From Hyphomicrobiales bacterium (lineage in GTDB: Bacteria > Pseudomonadota > Alphaproteobacteria > Rhizobiales > TMED25): a stretch of 64,000 nucleotides of DNA. The notes below the pieces were generated by a model. It ran no database searches and had not been told where the DNA came from. It worked only from the letters and a program-made list of their open reading frames with translations. Positions 29,274 to 39,374 of the stretch are shown piece after piece. Position 1 is the stretch's first letter. Every line of letters begins with the position of its first letter. The DNA is taken from NCBI GenBank assembly GCA_029245795.1, contig JAQWOP010000024.1, positions 1 to 64,000 of the forward strand. Direction: 5' to 3'. The translations under genes were made by a program, and so were the position numbers.

Positions 29274-30491
29274 ATGAAACAGCCAATTATTATTATCACT
29301 ATATTTATACTTGGATATCTACTTGCAATAGTATTCAGATCTATAAACGGTATTCTTGCACCTAATTTAATTATGGATGTGAATCTGACTGCGTCTTCAT
29401 TAGGATTGCTAACATCAACACTCTTAATAGCCCATGCTGGTGCACAGATACCATTAGGGTTGTATTTAGATAGTCATGGGCCAAAGAAGGTTCAAATTAC
29501 ACTTCTTCTATTGGCTGCATTTGGTTGTATAATATTCACAATTAGTTCAAATATTTATATAATGACATTTGCTAGGCTACTGATTGGTATTGGGTTTTCT
29601 GGAGCTCTGATGAGTGGGTTTCGTGCTGTAAGTATGTATTTTAAACCTGAAAATGCGGCTTTGGGTAATGGGGTCATTATGAGTGGGGGTCAACTCGGAC
29701 TGCTCATCACAAGCTGGCCTACTGAATTTATGCTCAATTTTTTAACATGGCGCGGCATATATGCTACCTTCATACTGCTTATTTTTATTGTTGTAATAAT
29801 GACTTACTACTTCATTCCCAAACAAGAAAATATATATAATACCGATCCAATATCACACAGACTCTCTGACCTAAAAAAAATACTAGCTGATAAATCAATC
29901 TGGTATTTAGGTCCTTTAATTTGGATTACCGGAGGGACGCATATTGGTATTTTAACCCTTTGGGCAGGACCATGGTTTCATGATGTTGCAGGATATGAGA
30001 GAGGTGATGTTGCCACTGGGCTGACAATAAATGCAATTGCCGCTATCAGTGGAATTTTTTTAACAGGTCTTATAGCCAAGATACTAACCAGTCATCAGAT
30101 AGAAATCCTAAAGATATTTAGATACATATTAATTATATATATTCTATCATGGATTCCCTTAATACTACTCCCTCCAAACTTTGGTGCTTTTTTTTGGATT
30201 ATTATAGCAATGACTGGTCAGGCAGGAATTTTATCCTACCCATGGATAACTGCAAGGTTTGGATTATCCCTTTCATCGCGAGCAAACACAATTGTTAATC
30301 TTGGCACCTTTGTTATTGCATTTTTTGTACAATGGCTAATTGGTGTAATTATTGATTTATTCCCTCTTGTTAATGGAACTAAATATAATCCGGTAGCATA
30401 TGACGTGAGTTTTATGGTATTATTTTTAATGCAAATCGTAGCATTGATATGGTTTCTTTACGGTGAAAAATACTTAAAATTAGATAAATGA
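29274..30491 (+). CDS. Major facilitator superfamily transporter
   Basis: About 12 hydrophobic segments; MFS loop LYLDSHGPKKVQITLL, RLLIGIGFSGALMSGFRAVSMYF. Confidence 0.88.
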   Translation: MKQPIIIITIFILGYLLAIVFRSINGILAPNLIMDVNLTASSLGLLTSTLLIAHAGAQIPLGLYLDSHGPKKVQITLLLLAAFGCIIFTISSNIYIMTFARLLIGIGFSGALMSGFRAVSMYFKPENAALGNGVIMSGGQLGLLITSWPTEFMLNFLTWRGIYATFILLIFIVVIMTYYFIPKQENIYNTDPISHRLSDLKKILADKSIWYLGPLIWITGGTHIGILTLWAGPWFHDVAGYERGDVATGLTINAIAAISGIFLTGLIAKILTSHQIEILKIFRYILIIYILSWIPLILLPPNFGAFFWIIIAMTGQAGILSYPWITARFGLSLSSRANTIVNLGTFVIAFFVQWLIGVIIDLFPLVNGTKYNPVAYDVSFMVLFLMQIVALIWFLYGEKYLKLDK

Positions 30492-30503
30492 ATAGGAGTA
30501 ATT

Positions 30504-31745
30504 ATGAAAGTTGAAATACTATGTACAGGAGATGAGGTTCTAAGTGGGAAAGTAATTAATTCTAATTATTCATTCATGAGTAGTAAACTTGAAGAAGTAG
30601 GAATTACAGTGATTTGGGGAACAACTGTAGGTGATAATAAACAAGATCTTCTCGATGCCTTCAAATTAGCCTCCGAAAGAGCTGACGCTGTAATAGTAAA
30701 TGGAGGACTCGGTCCTACTGTAGATGACCTATCCCAAGAAGTTGCGGGTATAGCTTCAGGAAATGAATTAGAATTGCGTCATGACTGGCTTGAAATAATG
30801 GAAAAATTTTTCATAAAACGAGGCAGAGCTATGACAGAAAATAATAAAAAACAAGCAATGCTTCCAAAGGGAGCTGAACTAATAAATAATCCAATTGGTA
30901 CAGCCTGCGGTTTTGCAATAAATATAAATAAATCACGATTTTTTTTCACTCCAGGAGTACCGCGAGAATTATTTCTAATGCTTGAAGATGAAATAATTCC
31001 TAGATTAATCGAATTATCTGGAGAAAAATTTGTAACTAGACTCAAAACATTTCACTCTTATGGTATTGGAGAGTCAAGAGCTGATTCACTTCTTGAGGAC
31101 ATAGTAAGCCTTGCGCCAGATGATAATGTCAAACTTGGATTCCAAGCACATTTTCCACAACTAGAAACAAAATTACATATTAGAGCAAAGTCAGAAGAAT
31201 CTATTCTAAAAAATCTATTACCAGTTGAAAACGAATTACGCAAAAGACTTGGAAATTATATTTTCGCAGAAGATAAGCAAACATTAGAGGGCCTAATTCT
31301 AGAAAGTCTCAGGGGTCAAGGCAAGACCCTCTCAATTGTTGAGGTTTTGACAGATGGTGGTGTTAATTCTAGATTATCTAAAATTGATAATATGGGAGAA
31401 AATTTAATATATGCAGCTGCCTCAAATAATCTATCTGTCCTATGTAAAAATATAAAAATTAACTATGAGAATAAAATAAATATCGAACTTGCAGAAAAAA
31501 TGGCTTTAAATGTTAGTGATTTATACTCAACCGACTTCGGGCTTTGTGTGCTAATTAATCATACAGAAAAAAATGAGGCTGACACATACATTGCACTAAG
31601 CGGCACGATTATGCAATCTAGGGTTGGACGCTTTATTGGAGATAATCACAGAGTTACTTTAGGTAGTGTAGAAATGGCCCTTGATTGTCTTCGAAGACAT
31701 TTTCAGGATTTGCCATTTGAAGAAAAGTCAGATTTTGAAAGATAG
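30504..31745 (+). CDS. CinA-like protein (MoCF/competence-damage domain) with a divergent C-terminal domain
   Basis: VEILCTGDEVLSGKVINSNYSFMSSKLEEVG, VNGGLGPTVDDLSQEV, NPIGTACGF, FFTPGVPREL. The C-terminal PncC-like region lacks ESCTGG. Confidence 0.88.
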   Translation: MKVEILCTGDEVLSGKVINSNYSFMSSKLEEVGITVIWGTTVGDNKQDLLDAFKLASERADAVIVNGGLGPTVDDLSQEVAGIASGNELELRHDWLEIMEKFFIKRGRAMTENNKKQAMLPKGAELINNPIGTACGFAININKSRFFFTPGVPRELFLMLEDEIIPRLIELSGEKFVTRLKTFHSYGIGESRADSLLEDIVSLAPDDNVKLGFQAHFPQLETKLHIRAKSEESILKNLLPVENELRKRLGNYIFAEDKQTLEGLILESLRGQGKTLSIVEVLTDGGVNSRLSKIDNMGENLIYAAASNNLSVLCKNIKINYENKINIELAEKMALNVSDLYSTDFGLCVLINHTEKNEADTYIALSGTIMQSRVGRFIGDNHRVTLGSVEMALDCLRRHFQDLPFEEKSDFER

Positions 31746-31747
31746 GG

Positions 31748-32782
31748 TTACTTTTTTTTAGCTTCTGCAAGTTTTTTATATAAAAGATCAACATTTGTAG
31801 GATCAAGATCGATTTCACTATTATGTGTCATGCGAGCAACTTCACATACAGCATCATTAAATGGAGTTGGAATACCAAGCCTCCGGCCTTCTTCTGAGAC
31901 TTTACCATTTATGAATTCTATCTCACTTCTTCTTCCTTTTACATGATCTTGAGCTGCATGAGTTCTTGCATTAGGACCAACATCTTTTACCATTTTTTTC
32001 ATTACAAGCTCAGCTGCGTTTTCACCTGCATTACCTATTTCTTCATTTGTGAGCCCAAATAGAGGCTCAATCATATATCCAAGTGCTTTACCTACTTTAA
32101 ATGACTCCTTTCCAACTCCAACAGAGAATTCAAACATTCCAGGTAACTTAACCGCCTCCCAATTTTTAAGACTTAATGAAGAGAAAGGGCACGTCATAGA
32201 ATTTGCAATCAGCTTTGTCCACTTCGCACCATAAATATTATCAGTTAAATCACACTTTCCAACATTAAGCATAATCTCTTGAATATTTGTTAGTCTAGGT
32301 GTTATTTTTCCATCCAATTCACCAACCGCAAACCAGGTACCTGAAGGAATCGTATTTCTTTGTACAATTCCAGGCTGAAAAATTTCACAGCTTAGCTCAA
32401 CAACAGCTCCTATAACATTCTTCCTTCCAATCATTTCAGAATTTTTATCATCATTGTAAGCATTTTGTAAGCCAACGAATACACCATTATTTTTTAAATA
32501 AAGGGAAGCAAACTTAGCAACCCACTGAGTATCATAGGCCTTTACAGCCATAAAGATATAATCGAATTTCTCCTGTAACTGAGCAAGATCAGAAAGATGA
32601 TAGGCATTTATTTTTGTATTTGTTGTGCCATTTGTTGTTACAACGTCTAATCCATCAGTTCTTATCTTATTAATATGATCAGACCACTGGTCAACGAGGC
32701 ATACATCCAATTTTGCTTCAGTCAAAGATGCTGAAACACATGATCCTATACCCCCACCCCCTAATATACATATTTTTTTCAT
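31748..32782 (-). CDS. Ketopantoate reductase-like (ApbA/PanE family) dehydrogenase
   Basis: CILGGGGIGSCVSASLTEAKLDVCLVDQ, MAVKAYDTQW, AKWTKLIANSMTCPFSSL, HAAQDHVKGRRSEIEFINGKVSEEGRRLGIPTPFN. Confidence 0.88.
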   Translation of the reverse strand: MKKICILGGGGIGSCVSASLTEAKLDVCLVDQWSDHINKIRTDGLDVVTTNGTTNTKINAYHLSDLAQLQEKFDYIFMAVKAYDTQWVAKFASLYLKNNGVFVGLQNAYNDDKNSEMIGRKNVIGAVVELSCEIFQPGIVQRNTIPSGTWFAVGELDGKITPRLTNIQEIMLNVGKCDLTDNIYGAKWTKLIANSMTCPFSSLSLKNWEAVKLPGMFEFSVGVGKESFKVGKALGYMIEPLFGLTNEEIGNAGENAAELVMKKMVKDVGPNARTHAAQDHVKGRRSEIEFINGKVSEEGRRLGIPTPFNDAVCEVARMTHNSEIDLDPTNVDLLYKKLAEAKKK

Positions 32783-32798
32783 TGTTATCCCAATTTAG

Positions 32799-34475
32799 CT
32801 AGAAAAGACCTTCTATTTTACCCTCATCGTCAAGGTAAATCTTCTCGGCCGAAGGAGTCCTTGGCAGGCCTGGCATAGTCATAATATCACCTGAAATTGC
32901 AACTATAAATCCTGCGCCAGCAGATAACCTAAGCTCTTTTATCTCTATATCATGACCTTGAGGATTATTTTTGATAGTTGGATCTGTTGAAAATGAGTAT
33001 TGTGTTTTAGCCATACAAATAGGTAGCGAGCTAAAACCATTTTTCTCCAGATCTTTTATTTGAGTTAATGATTTCTTGGAAAAAACTACATTATTTGCTC
33101 TATATATTTCCTTTGATATGATACTTATTTTATCCATTATTGAATTTTCTTTATCATATAAAAATTTAAAATCTGATTGCTCTTTACTACAGACTTCAAT
33201 TATTTCCTTAGATAAGTCAAGAATACCTTCACCACCTTTTGCCCAATGATTAGACAAAATAACTTTGGCTTCAACACCATTTTCTAATAAAGTCTTACCT
33301 ATTTCTGAGATTTCATCCTCAGTATCTTTTGTGAATTTATTAACACAGACAACAACAGGAACACCAAATTTTGATATATTTTCAATATGCTGTATTAGGT
33401 TTGAACATCCAACACGGACAGCACCAACATTTTCCTCTGAAAGCTGATCTTTCTCAATACCACCGTGCATTTTAAGGGCTCTTACTGTAGCGACAACAAC
33501 GGCGACAGATGGCATTGTGTCTAATTGTCTACATTTGATATTAAAAAACTTCTCAGCACCTAAGTCCGCTCCAAAACCAGCCTCAGTTACAACATAATCT
33601 GATAGTTTAAGAGCAGCTTTAGTAGCTATTATAGAATTACAACCATGCGCTATATTTGCGAAAGGGCCACCATGGACTAGTGCAGGATTTCCTTCCAATG
33701 TTTGGACAATATTAGGCATCAGGGCATCTTTTAATAGAACAGACATAGCATCGTTAGCGCTAATCATACTTGCTGTTATTGGCTTTCGATCTCTTGTATA
33801 TGCTACAACAATCTTACCAAGTCGTTCTGTTAACTCTGATAGACTGCTAGATAGACAAAATATTGCCATTACCTCTGAGGCGACTGTTATATCAAAACCA
33901 TCGCTTCGGGGATAACCATTGGCAACACCTCCGAGTGATGAGACAATCTCCCTGAGCGATCTCTCATTCATATCTAGTGCCCTTCTAATTGATATTCGTC
34001 TCGTATCAATATTTAGACTATTTCCCCAATAAATATGATTATCTACCATTGCACATAGCAAGTTATGGGCGATACCGATAGCGTGGAAATCTCCAGTAAA
34101 ATGTAAATTTATATCCTCCATTGGAATTACTTGTGCATATCCACCGCCTGCTGCACCACCCTTCATTCCAAAACATGGGCCGAGAGATGGCTCTCGAATA
34201 CAAATGGTTGCTTTTTTCCCAAGCCTATTTAGCCCATCACCAAGACCAACAGTAGTTGTTGTCTTACCCTCACCTGCTGGTGTTGGCGTAATTGCTGTAA
34301 CAAGTATTAATTTACCATCAGTTTGATTTTTCAAACTATCAAGATAATCTATTGATATTTTTGCTTTATAACTGCCATAATTGAATAATTTATCTTCTGG
34401 AATATCCAATTTCTTTGCAATCTCACTAATCTTTTTAGGTTTTGCATTTCTAGCAATCTCAATATCTGTTGTCAT
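32799..34475 (-). CDS. fhs: Formate--tetrahydrofolate ligase
   Basis: [86 protein letters not shown]. Confidence 0.98.
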   Translation of the reverse strand: MTTDIEIARNAKPKKISEIAKKLDIPEDKLFNYGSYKAKISIDYLDSLKNQTDGKLILVTAITPTPAGEGKTTTTVGLGDGLNRLGKKATICIREPSLGPCFGMKGGAAGGGYAQVIPMEDINLHFTGDFHAIGIAHNLLCAMVDNHIYWGNSLNIDTRRISIRRALDMNERSLREIVSSLGGVANGYPRSDGFDITVASEVMAIFCLSSSLSELTERLGKIVVAYTRDRKPITASMISANDAMSVLLKDALMPNIVQTLEGNPALVHGGPFANIAHGCNSIIATKAALKLSDYVVTEAGFGADLGAEKFFNIKCRQLDTMPSVAVVVATVRALKMHGGIEKDQLSEENVGAVRVGCSNLIQHIENISKFGVPVVVCVNKFTKDTEDEISEIGKTLLENGVEAKVILSNHWAKGGEGILDLSKEIIEVCSKEQSDFKFLYDKENSIMDKISIISKEIYRANNVVFSKKSLTQIKDLEKNGFSSLPICMAKTQYSFSTDPTIKNNPQGHDIEIKELRLSAGAGFIVAISGDIMTMPGLPRTPSAEKIYLDDEGKIEGLF

Positions 34476-34496
34476 TTTTAGTTATCTCTTATTAAA

Positions 34497-35405
34497 TTAA
34501 TTAAAATAATCACCAATGTGAATATTATTATCTTTGCAGTAATCTAGCGCTTTAGTCTTGGATCCACCAGCCCTAATTTTATTAAAAGATAATATTCCGT
34601 TTTTTGTTCCAATTAGTAAACAATCATCCAAGCCGTATACCCGTCCAGGATCTGTATCTTCACGAGAAAGAATCCTACTCTCATATAATTTTACTTCGAT
34701 TCCCTTGATTGTAGACCATGCTCCCGGTTGTGGATCACTAGCTCTGATTAATGCATGGATATCATTAACATCCATTGACCATTCTATTTTTGACTGCTCC
34801 TTACCAAACCAGCTTTCATATGATCCATCACTAATATTTTGAATAATCTTTGGTGCCTTATCATCTCTAATAAGTTGAATTGACTCCTCTATTGCATCAA
34901 CACCCATCGGGAATAATTTATTAAAATATAATTCACCAAGTGTTTCATTTTCTTCAATTCTACATTTTTTCTGTAATAATATTGGACCTGTATCCAGACC
35001 ATCATCTGGCCAAAAGATAGTAATCCCAGTATTATCCGATCCCATTGATATCGGCCAATTAATTGAAGATGGCCCTCTGTGCATAGGCAAAAGTGAAGGA
35101 TGGTATTGGATTGAGCCAAATTTTGGTAAATTTAAAATTTGACTTGGAATAATCAGAAGGACATATGCCATAATACATAAGTCGGCTTCAAGAGATTTCA
35201 TTAAATCAAATGCATCATCAGTTTTCCAACTCTCTGGTTGATATACTGGTATTTTATTTTTAATAGCATTTTCAACTAGAGGGTCTATTTTCTTACCATC
35301 TTTGTTCGGAGCTGAGCATACAGCAATAACGTTTTCCCTATTGCTTATGAGTCTATCAAGAACTGCACTACCAAATGCTTGTTGACCATGTAAAACTATC
35401 TTCAT
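34497..35405 (-). CDS. Formyltransferase/10-formyl-THF hydrolase-like protein (resembles the N-terminal domain of ALDH1L1)
   Basis: GQQAFGSAVLDRL, APNKDGKKIDPL, GSIQYHPSLLPMHRGPSSINW, IFWPDDGLDTGPILLQK, PQPGAWSTIKG. Confidence 0.85.
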   Translation of the reverse strand: MKIVLHGQQAFGSAVLDRLISNRENVIAVCSAPNKDGKKIDPLVENAIKNKIPVYQPESWKTDDAFDLMKSLEADLCIMAYVLLIIPSQILNLPKFGSIQYHPSLLPMHRGPSSINWPISMGSDNTGITIFWPDDGLDTGPILLQKKCRIEENETLGELYFNKLFPMGVDAIEESIQLIRDDKAPKIIQNISDGSYESWFGKEQSKIEWSMDVNDIHALIRASDPQPGAWSTIKGIEVKLYESRILSREDTDPGRVYGLDDCLLIGTKNGILSFNKIRAGGSKTKALDYCKDNNIHIGDYFN

Positions 35406-35414
35406 TTATCAAAA

Positions 35415-36665
35415 TCACTTCATTGCGTCTGATTGTTTAACTTTATTTATTTTATCTTCATCATAATTAAGAATATCTCTTAAAACTTCATCATTGTGTT
35501 CTCCAAGAAGCGGAGAACGGGAAACTTCTGCTTTAGAGTCAGACAACTTAATCGGACAACCAACAGATATATATTTACCCCTAACAGGGTGATCTACTTC
35601 AACAATTGTACCTGTATCTTTTAGAGACTGATCGTTAGCAATTTCCTTCATAGATAATATTGGCCCACAGGGAATACCTAATGGATCACAAATTGATACG
35701 ACATCATATTTTGATTTTGTTTTTGTCCATTCTTCTATCGTATTGAAAATTAATTCCAATTTATCAAGCCTAGCCTTTGGTGATGAATATCCTTGATCTT
35801 CTATCCATTCTTCTTTCCCAATAACTCGACAGATTTTATCCCAAACAGGAGCTTGAGTGATAAAATAAACATAGGCATCAGGATCATTTTCCCATCCTTT
35901 GCATTTAAGAATCCAACCCGGTTGACCACCTCCAGAGTCGTTTCCAGATCTAGGAGTTGTATCTGTAAAAGGAATGCCTTTACCATACTGACTATATTCA
36001 TTTAATGGACCACTTTTTAGTCTTTGATAATCTCTTAACTTTACCCTACACAAATTAACAACGCCGTCTTGCATAGAAACATCTACTCTTTGACCTTTTC
36101 CAGATTTTTCCCTTTGAAATAATGCTGTAACAATTCCTAATGCGAGATGAAGTCCTGTACCTGAGTCTCCAATCTGAGCACCTGTAACAAGCGGAGGACC
36201 ATCTAAAAACCCAGTTGTTGATGCTGCCCCTCCGGCGCATTGAGCAATATTCTCGTATACCTTACAATCTTCATAAGGACCAGGACCAAATCCCTTAACA
36301 GATGCAAGAATTATTTTTGGATTAATTTTTTGGATTTCATCCCAACCATAACCCATTCTTTCGATTGTGCCTGGTGCAAAATTCTCAACAAAAACATCAG
36401 ATTTTTTAATAAGATCTTCTAGGACCTCTTTCCCACTTTTATCTTTAATATTCAATGTAATAGATTTTTTGTTGTGGTTTAACATTGTAAAATAGAGTGA
36501 GTCTACTTCTTCAATATCACGCAATTGTGATCTGGTTATATCTCCTCCACCAGGTCTCTCAATTTTTATTACATTTGCACCAAACCAGGCAAGTAATTGT
36601 GTACAAGTTGGCCCTGACTGGACATGAGTGAAATCTAGTATATTCACACCTTTTAACGCTTCCAT
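35415..36665 (-). CDS. frc: Formyl-CoA:oxalate CoA-transferase-like (family III CoA transferase)
   Basis: [113 protein letters not shown]. Confidence 0.88.
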   Translation of the reverse strand: MEALKGVNILDFTHVQSGPTCTQLLAWFGANVIKIERPGGGDITRSQLRDIEEVDSLYFTMLNHNKKSITLNIKDKSGKEVLEDLIKKSDVFVENFAPGTIERMGYGWDEIQKINPKIILASVKGFGPGPYEDCKVYENIAQCAGGAASTTGFLDGPPLVTGAQIGDSGTGLHLALGIVTALFQREKSGKGQRVDVSMQDGVVNLCRVKLRDYQRLKSGPLNEYSQYGKGIPFTDTTPRSGNDSGGGQPGWILKCKGWENDPDAYVYFITQAPVWDKICRVIGKEEWIEDQGYSSPKARLDKLELIFNTIEEWTKTKSKYDVVSICDPLGIPCGPILSMKEIANDQSLKDTGTIVEVDHPVRGKYISVGCPIKLSDSKAEVSRSPLLGEHNDEVLRDILNYDEDKINKVKQSDAMK

Positions 36666-36676
36666 TATTCAATTCC

Positions 36677-38413
36677 TTATTTATACATAGTTTGGGCTTT
36701 GGTGCCTGGTGCATATTCATTTGGATCAACCCAAATATTCACTACTGCTGACTTTCTTTTCTCTTTCACAAATTTTCTTGCGTGATCAAGGGCAGATCTT
36801 ATTTCATCTGGATTTTTAACATCTATTCCAAGCCCTCCCCATAGATCAGGAAATTTTGAGAATTCCATATCTCCAAGCTTATTTGCAATATTACCTTTTT
36901 GCTGACCATATTTTGCCAATTGTCCATATCTTATTTGGTTCATTGCAGAATTATTACCAATAACTGCTATAAATGGTAATCCAAATCTATCTGCTGTTTC
37001 CATATCAAAAGCAGTCATACCGAAAGATCCATCACCATAATAGCATAAAACTTCTTTATTAGGGTTCGCTAGCTTAGCTGACAATGCAAAGCCTGTTCCA
37101 ACCCCCAGACTTCCCAAAGCACCTGGATCCATCCATTGTCCTGCTTTTCTTGGTCGAACCGCCTGTGCTGAAATAGTGACAACATCACCACCATCACCAA
37201 TAAAAATGGTATCCTCATTTAAAAACTCATTTATTTCATATGCTACACGATACGGGTGTATTGGGTTTGAATTGGATTGAAAGATTGGTAATAATTTCTT
37301 ATATTTCTCTTCTTCTTTTTCCCTGAGGCTTTTTACCCAAATATCTCTCTTGCTAATAATATCTTGATCATACCCATCCTTCATTGCATCAATAATTTGT
37401 TGCATAATAGTACCAGGATGCCCTACTAAACCGATATCAATATCCCTATTTTTTCCAATATTTGAATAGTCTTGATCAATTTGAATTAATTTAATATCTT
37501 TTGATATCCTGCCTCCATAGCCCATCCTAAAATCAAATGGGGTCCCAACAATAATTAACGTATCTGCATCTTTAAATGCATCTCCCCTTGTCCGATCAAA
37601 TGAAAACGGAGAATTGTTATCTACCATTCCTCTACTAGCACCATTTGTGTAGGCAGGTATCATCAAATCTGAAACAAATCTATTTGCCTCGTTATGGCTT
37701 CTGGATTGCCATACTTGCTGTCCAAATAGTACTGCAGGTCTTTCAGATTTTAATAATATTTTTACAAGATCATAAATAGCTTTGGGATCTGCTTGTGTGT
37801 GTGTTGAGGCCCTATACATTGATTTTTCAGGAATTTTTGCATTTTCTATTGGTATCTCTCTATCTAATACATCTCTTGGTATTTCGAGGTATGAAGGTCC
37901 ACATGCACCCTTAAAACACTCCCTTGCTGCCATTGCCACCATTTCCGCAACTCTCTCCGTTGACATTACTGTTGATGCAAATTTTGTTATAGGCTTAAGT
38001 ATTTCAACATGAGGAAGTTCTTGCAAACCTCCCATCTTCCATTGAGATAGTGAGCTCTGACCACCTATATGCAGCACAGGACTTTCCGATCTAAAAGCTG
38101 TAGCTATACCCGTAATTGCATTAGTAAATCCTGGCCCTGCAGTTGTAACAAGACAGCCAAGTTTTCCTGTTTGTCTTGCGTAACCATCTGCAGCGTGGGC
38201 TGCAGTTTGTTCATGTCTGAAATCTATTATCTTTATCCCTTGATCTATACAGCCATCGTAGATGTCTATTATGTGGCCACCACAGAGTGTAAAAATTGTA
38301 TCAACTCCTTCATTCTTTAGCGCACGAGCAACTAGATGTCCTCCAGTAATAAAGCCTTCCTTTTGATTTTTTGTTTTTAGAATATCTTCTGTAGATATAG
38401 CCATGATTTGCAC
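36677..38413 (-). CDS. ThDP-dependent enzyme, oxalyl-CoA decarboxylase/2-hydroxyacyl-CoA lyase-like
   Basis: FRHEQTAAHAADGYARQTGKLGCLVTTAGPGFTNAITGIATA; ThDP motif GDGSFGMTAFDMETADRFGLPFIAVIGNN; adjacent to frc. Confidence 0.75.
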   Translation of the reverse strand: MQIMAISTEDILKTKNQKEGFITGGHLVARALKNEGVDTIFTLCGGHIIDIYDGCIDQGIKIIDFRHEQTAAHAADGYARQTGKLGCLVTTAGPGFTNAITGIATAFRSESPVLHIGGQSSLSQWKMGGLQELPHVEILKPITKFASTVMSTERVAEMVAMAARECFKGACGPSYLEIPRDVLDREIPIENAKIPEKSMYRASTHTQADPKAIYDLVKILLKSERPAVLFGQQVWQSRSHNEANRFVSDLMIPAYTNGASRGMVDNNSPFSFDRTRGDAFKDADTLIIVGTPFDFRMGYGGRISKDIKLIQIDQDYSNIGKNRDIDIGLVGHPGTIMQQIIDAMKDGYDQDIISKRDIWVKSLREKEEEKYKKLLPIFQSNSNPIHPYRVAYEINEFLNEDTIFIGDGGDVVTISAQAVRPRKAGQWMDPGALGSLGVGTGFALSAKLANPNKEVLCYYGDGSFGMTAFDMETADRFGLPFIAVIGNNSAMNQIRYGQLAKYGQQKGNIANKLGDMEFSKFPDLWGGLGIDVKNPDEIRSALDHARKFVKEKRKSAVVNIWVDPNEYAPGTKAQTMYK

Positions 38414-38437
38414 CTCATTAAATTATCGATGTCAATT

Positions 38438-38752
38438 TTATTTAATTGGAGAAAAATTAGCTCCGACCATTAACTTATCTTCCTGATTTACAATCATACC
38501 TGCAATCTTAGAGCGATAAAGTGCCCAAGCAGGGTCTGCATCTCTTTTTTCCCTAAGCGTTTCAAATTCCATAATATCATTATATTGCCATATGTGAACA
38601 ACTTGATTAAGGCGTCCAACTTTACTAACAAAATAGGCTGTGAGATTTAAACCATGCTTCTTTGCGATTGGGAATGCGAATTCTTCGAATATTTTTATAT
38701 ATTCGTTTGTTTTTCCTGGTTGAATTGTATAGGTTCTGTGATCAAAAATCAT
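38438..38752 (-). CDS. NIPSNAP-family protein
   Basis: DHRTYTIQPGKTNEYIKIFEEFAFPIAKKHG, VGRLNQVVHIWQYNDIMEFETLREKRDADPAW. Confidence 0.9.
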   Translation of the reverse strand: MIFDHRTYTIQPGKTNEYIKIFEEFAFPIAKKHGLNLTAYFVSKVGRLNQVVHIWQYNDIMEFETLREKRDADPAWALYRSKIAGMIVNQEDKLMVGANFSPIK

Positions 38753-38868
38753 ACCTTTTCTCCTTGGTCATATTTTTTATATAATTTATAAATTGAATAT
38801 ATCATAAATGTAATTATTATCGGATTAATTGTAATAATTTAATTTAAGATATTGAATAACATTAAATA

Positions 38869-39345
38869 ATGGAAAAAGAAAGATTTAAAAGAGCTGTAAT
38901 TGCAGGTTTGTTTTCAATAATAATTATTGGTACTTTAACATTCCTTTCATATGAAACAAATTATGGGCTGTACCTTGTAGCGTCCTTTGGATCTTCAATG
39001 GTCTTAGTGCTGGGTTATCCAGATAGTCCATTTGCAAGAGGAAGGAATGTATTTTTTGGTCATTTAACAACATCAATTATGGGCTTAATATGCTCTATCA
39101 TTTTTATGGAGTATTTCTCATTTTCAGCTGCAATTACTATCCCAATAGCTGTAGGATTGGGTGTTTTTTTTATGATTTTATTAAATGTAACTCATCCTCC
39201 TGCTGGAGGAAATCCAATCATTGTCCTTTTAGGAGGATATTCTCTCGATTTTATAATATCTCCTATTTTTTTTGGTTGCCTTATTATTATCCTGCAAGCT
39301 TATGTAATAAATAAATATATATTAAAGAGAAATTACAAAATATGA
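38869..39345 (+). CDS. HPP-family integral membrane protein
   Basis: ASFGSSMVLVLGYPDSPFARGRNVFFGHLTTSIMGLI, NVTHPPAGGNPIIVLLG. Confidence 0.88.
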   Translation: MEKERFKRAVIAGLFSIIIIGTLTFLSYETNYGLYLVASFGSSMVLVLGYPDSPFARGRNVFFGHLTTSIMGLICSIIFMEYFSFSAAITIPIAVGLGVFFMILLNVTHPPAGGNPIIVLLGGYSLDFIISPIFFGCLIIILQAYVINKYILKRNYKI

Positions 39346-39374
39346 TCTATATATTTATATTTGATGCATTGGCT

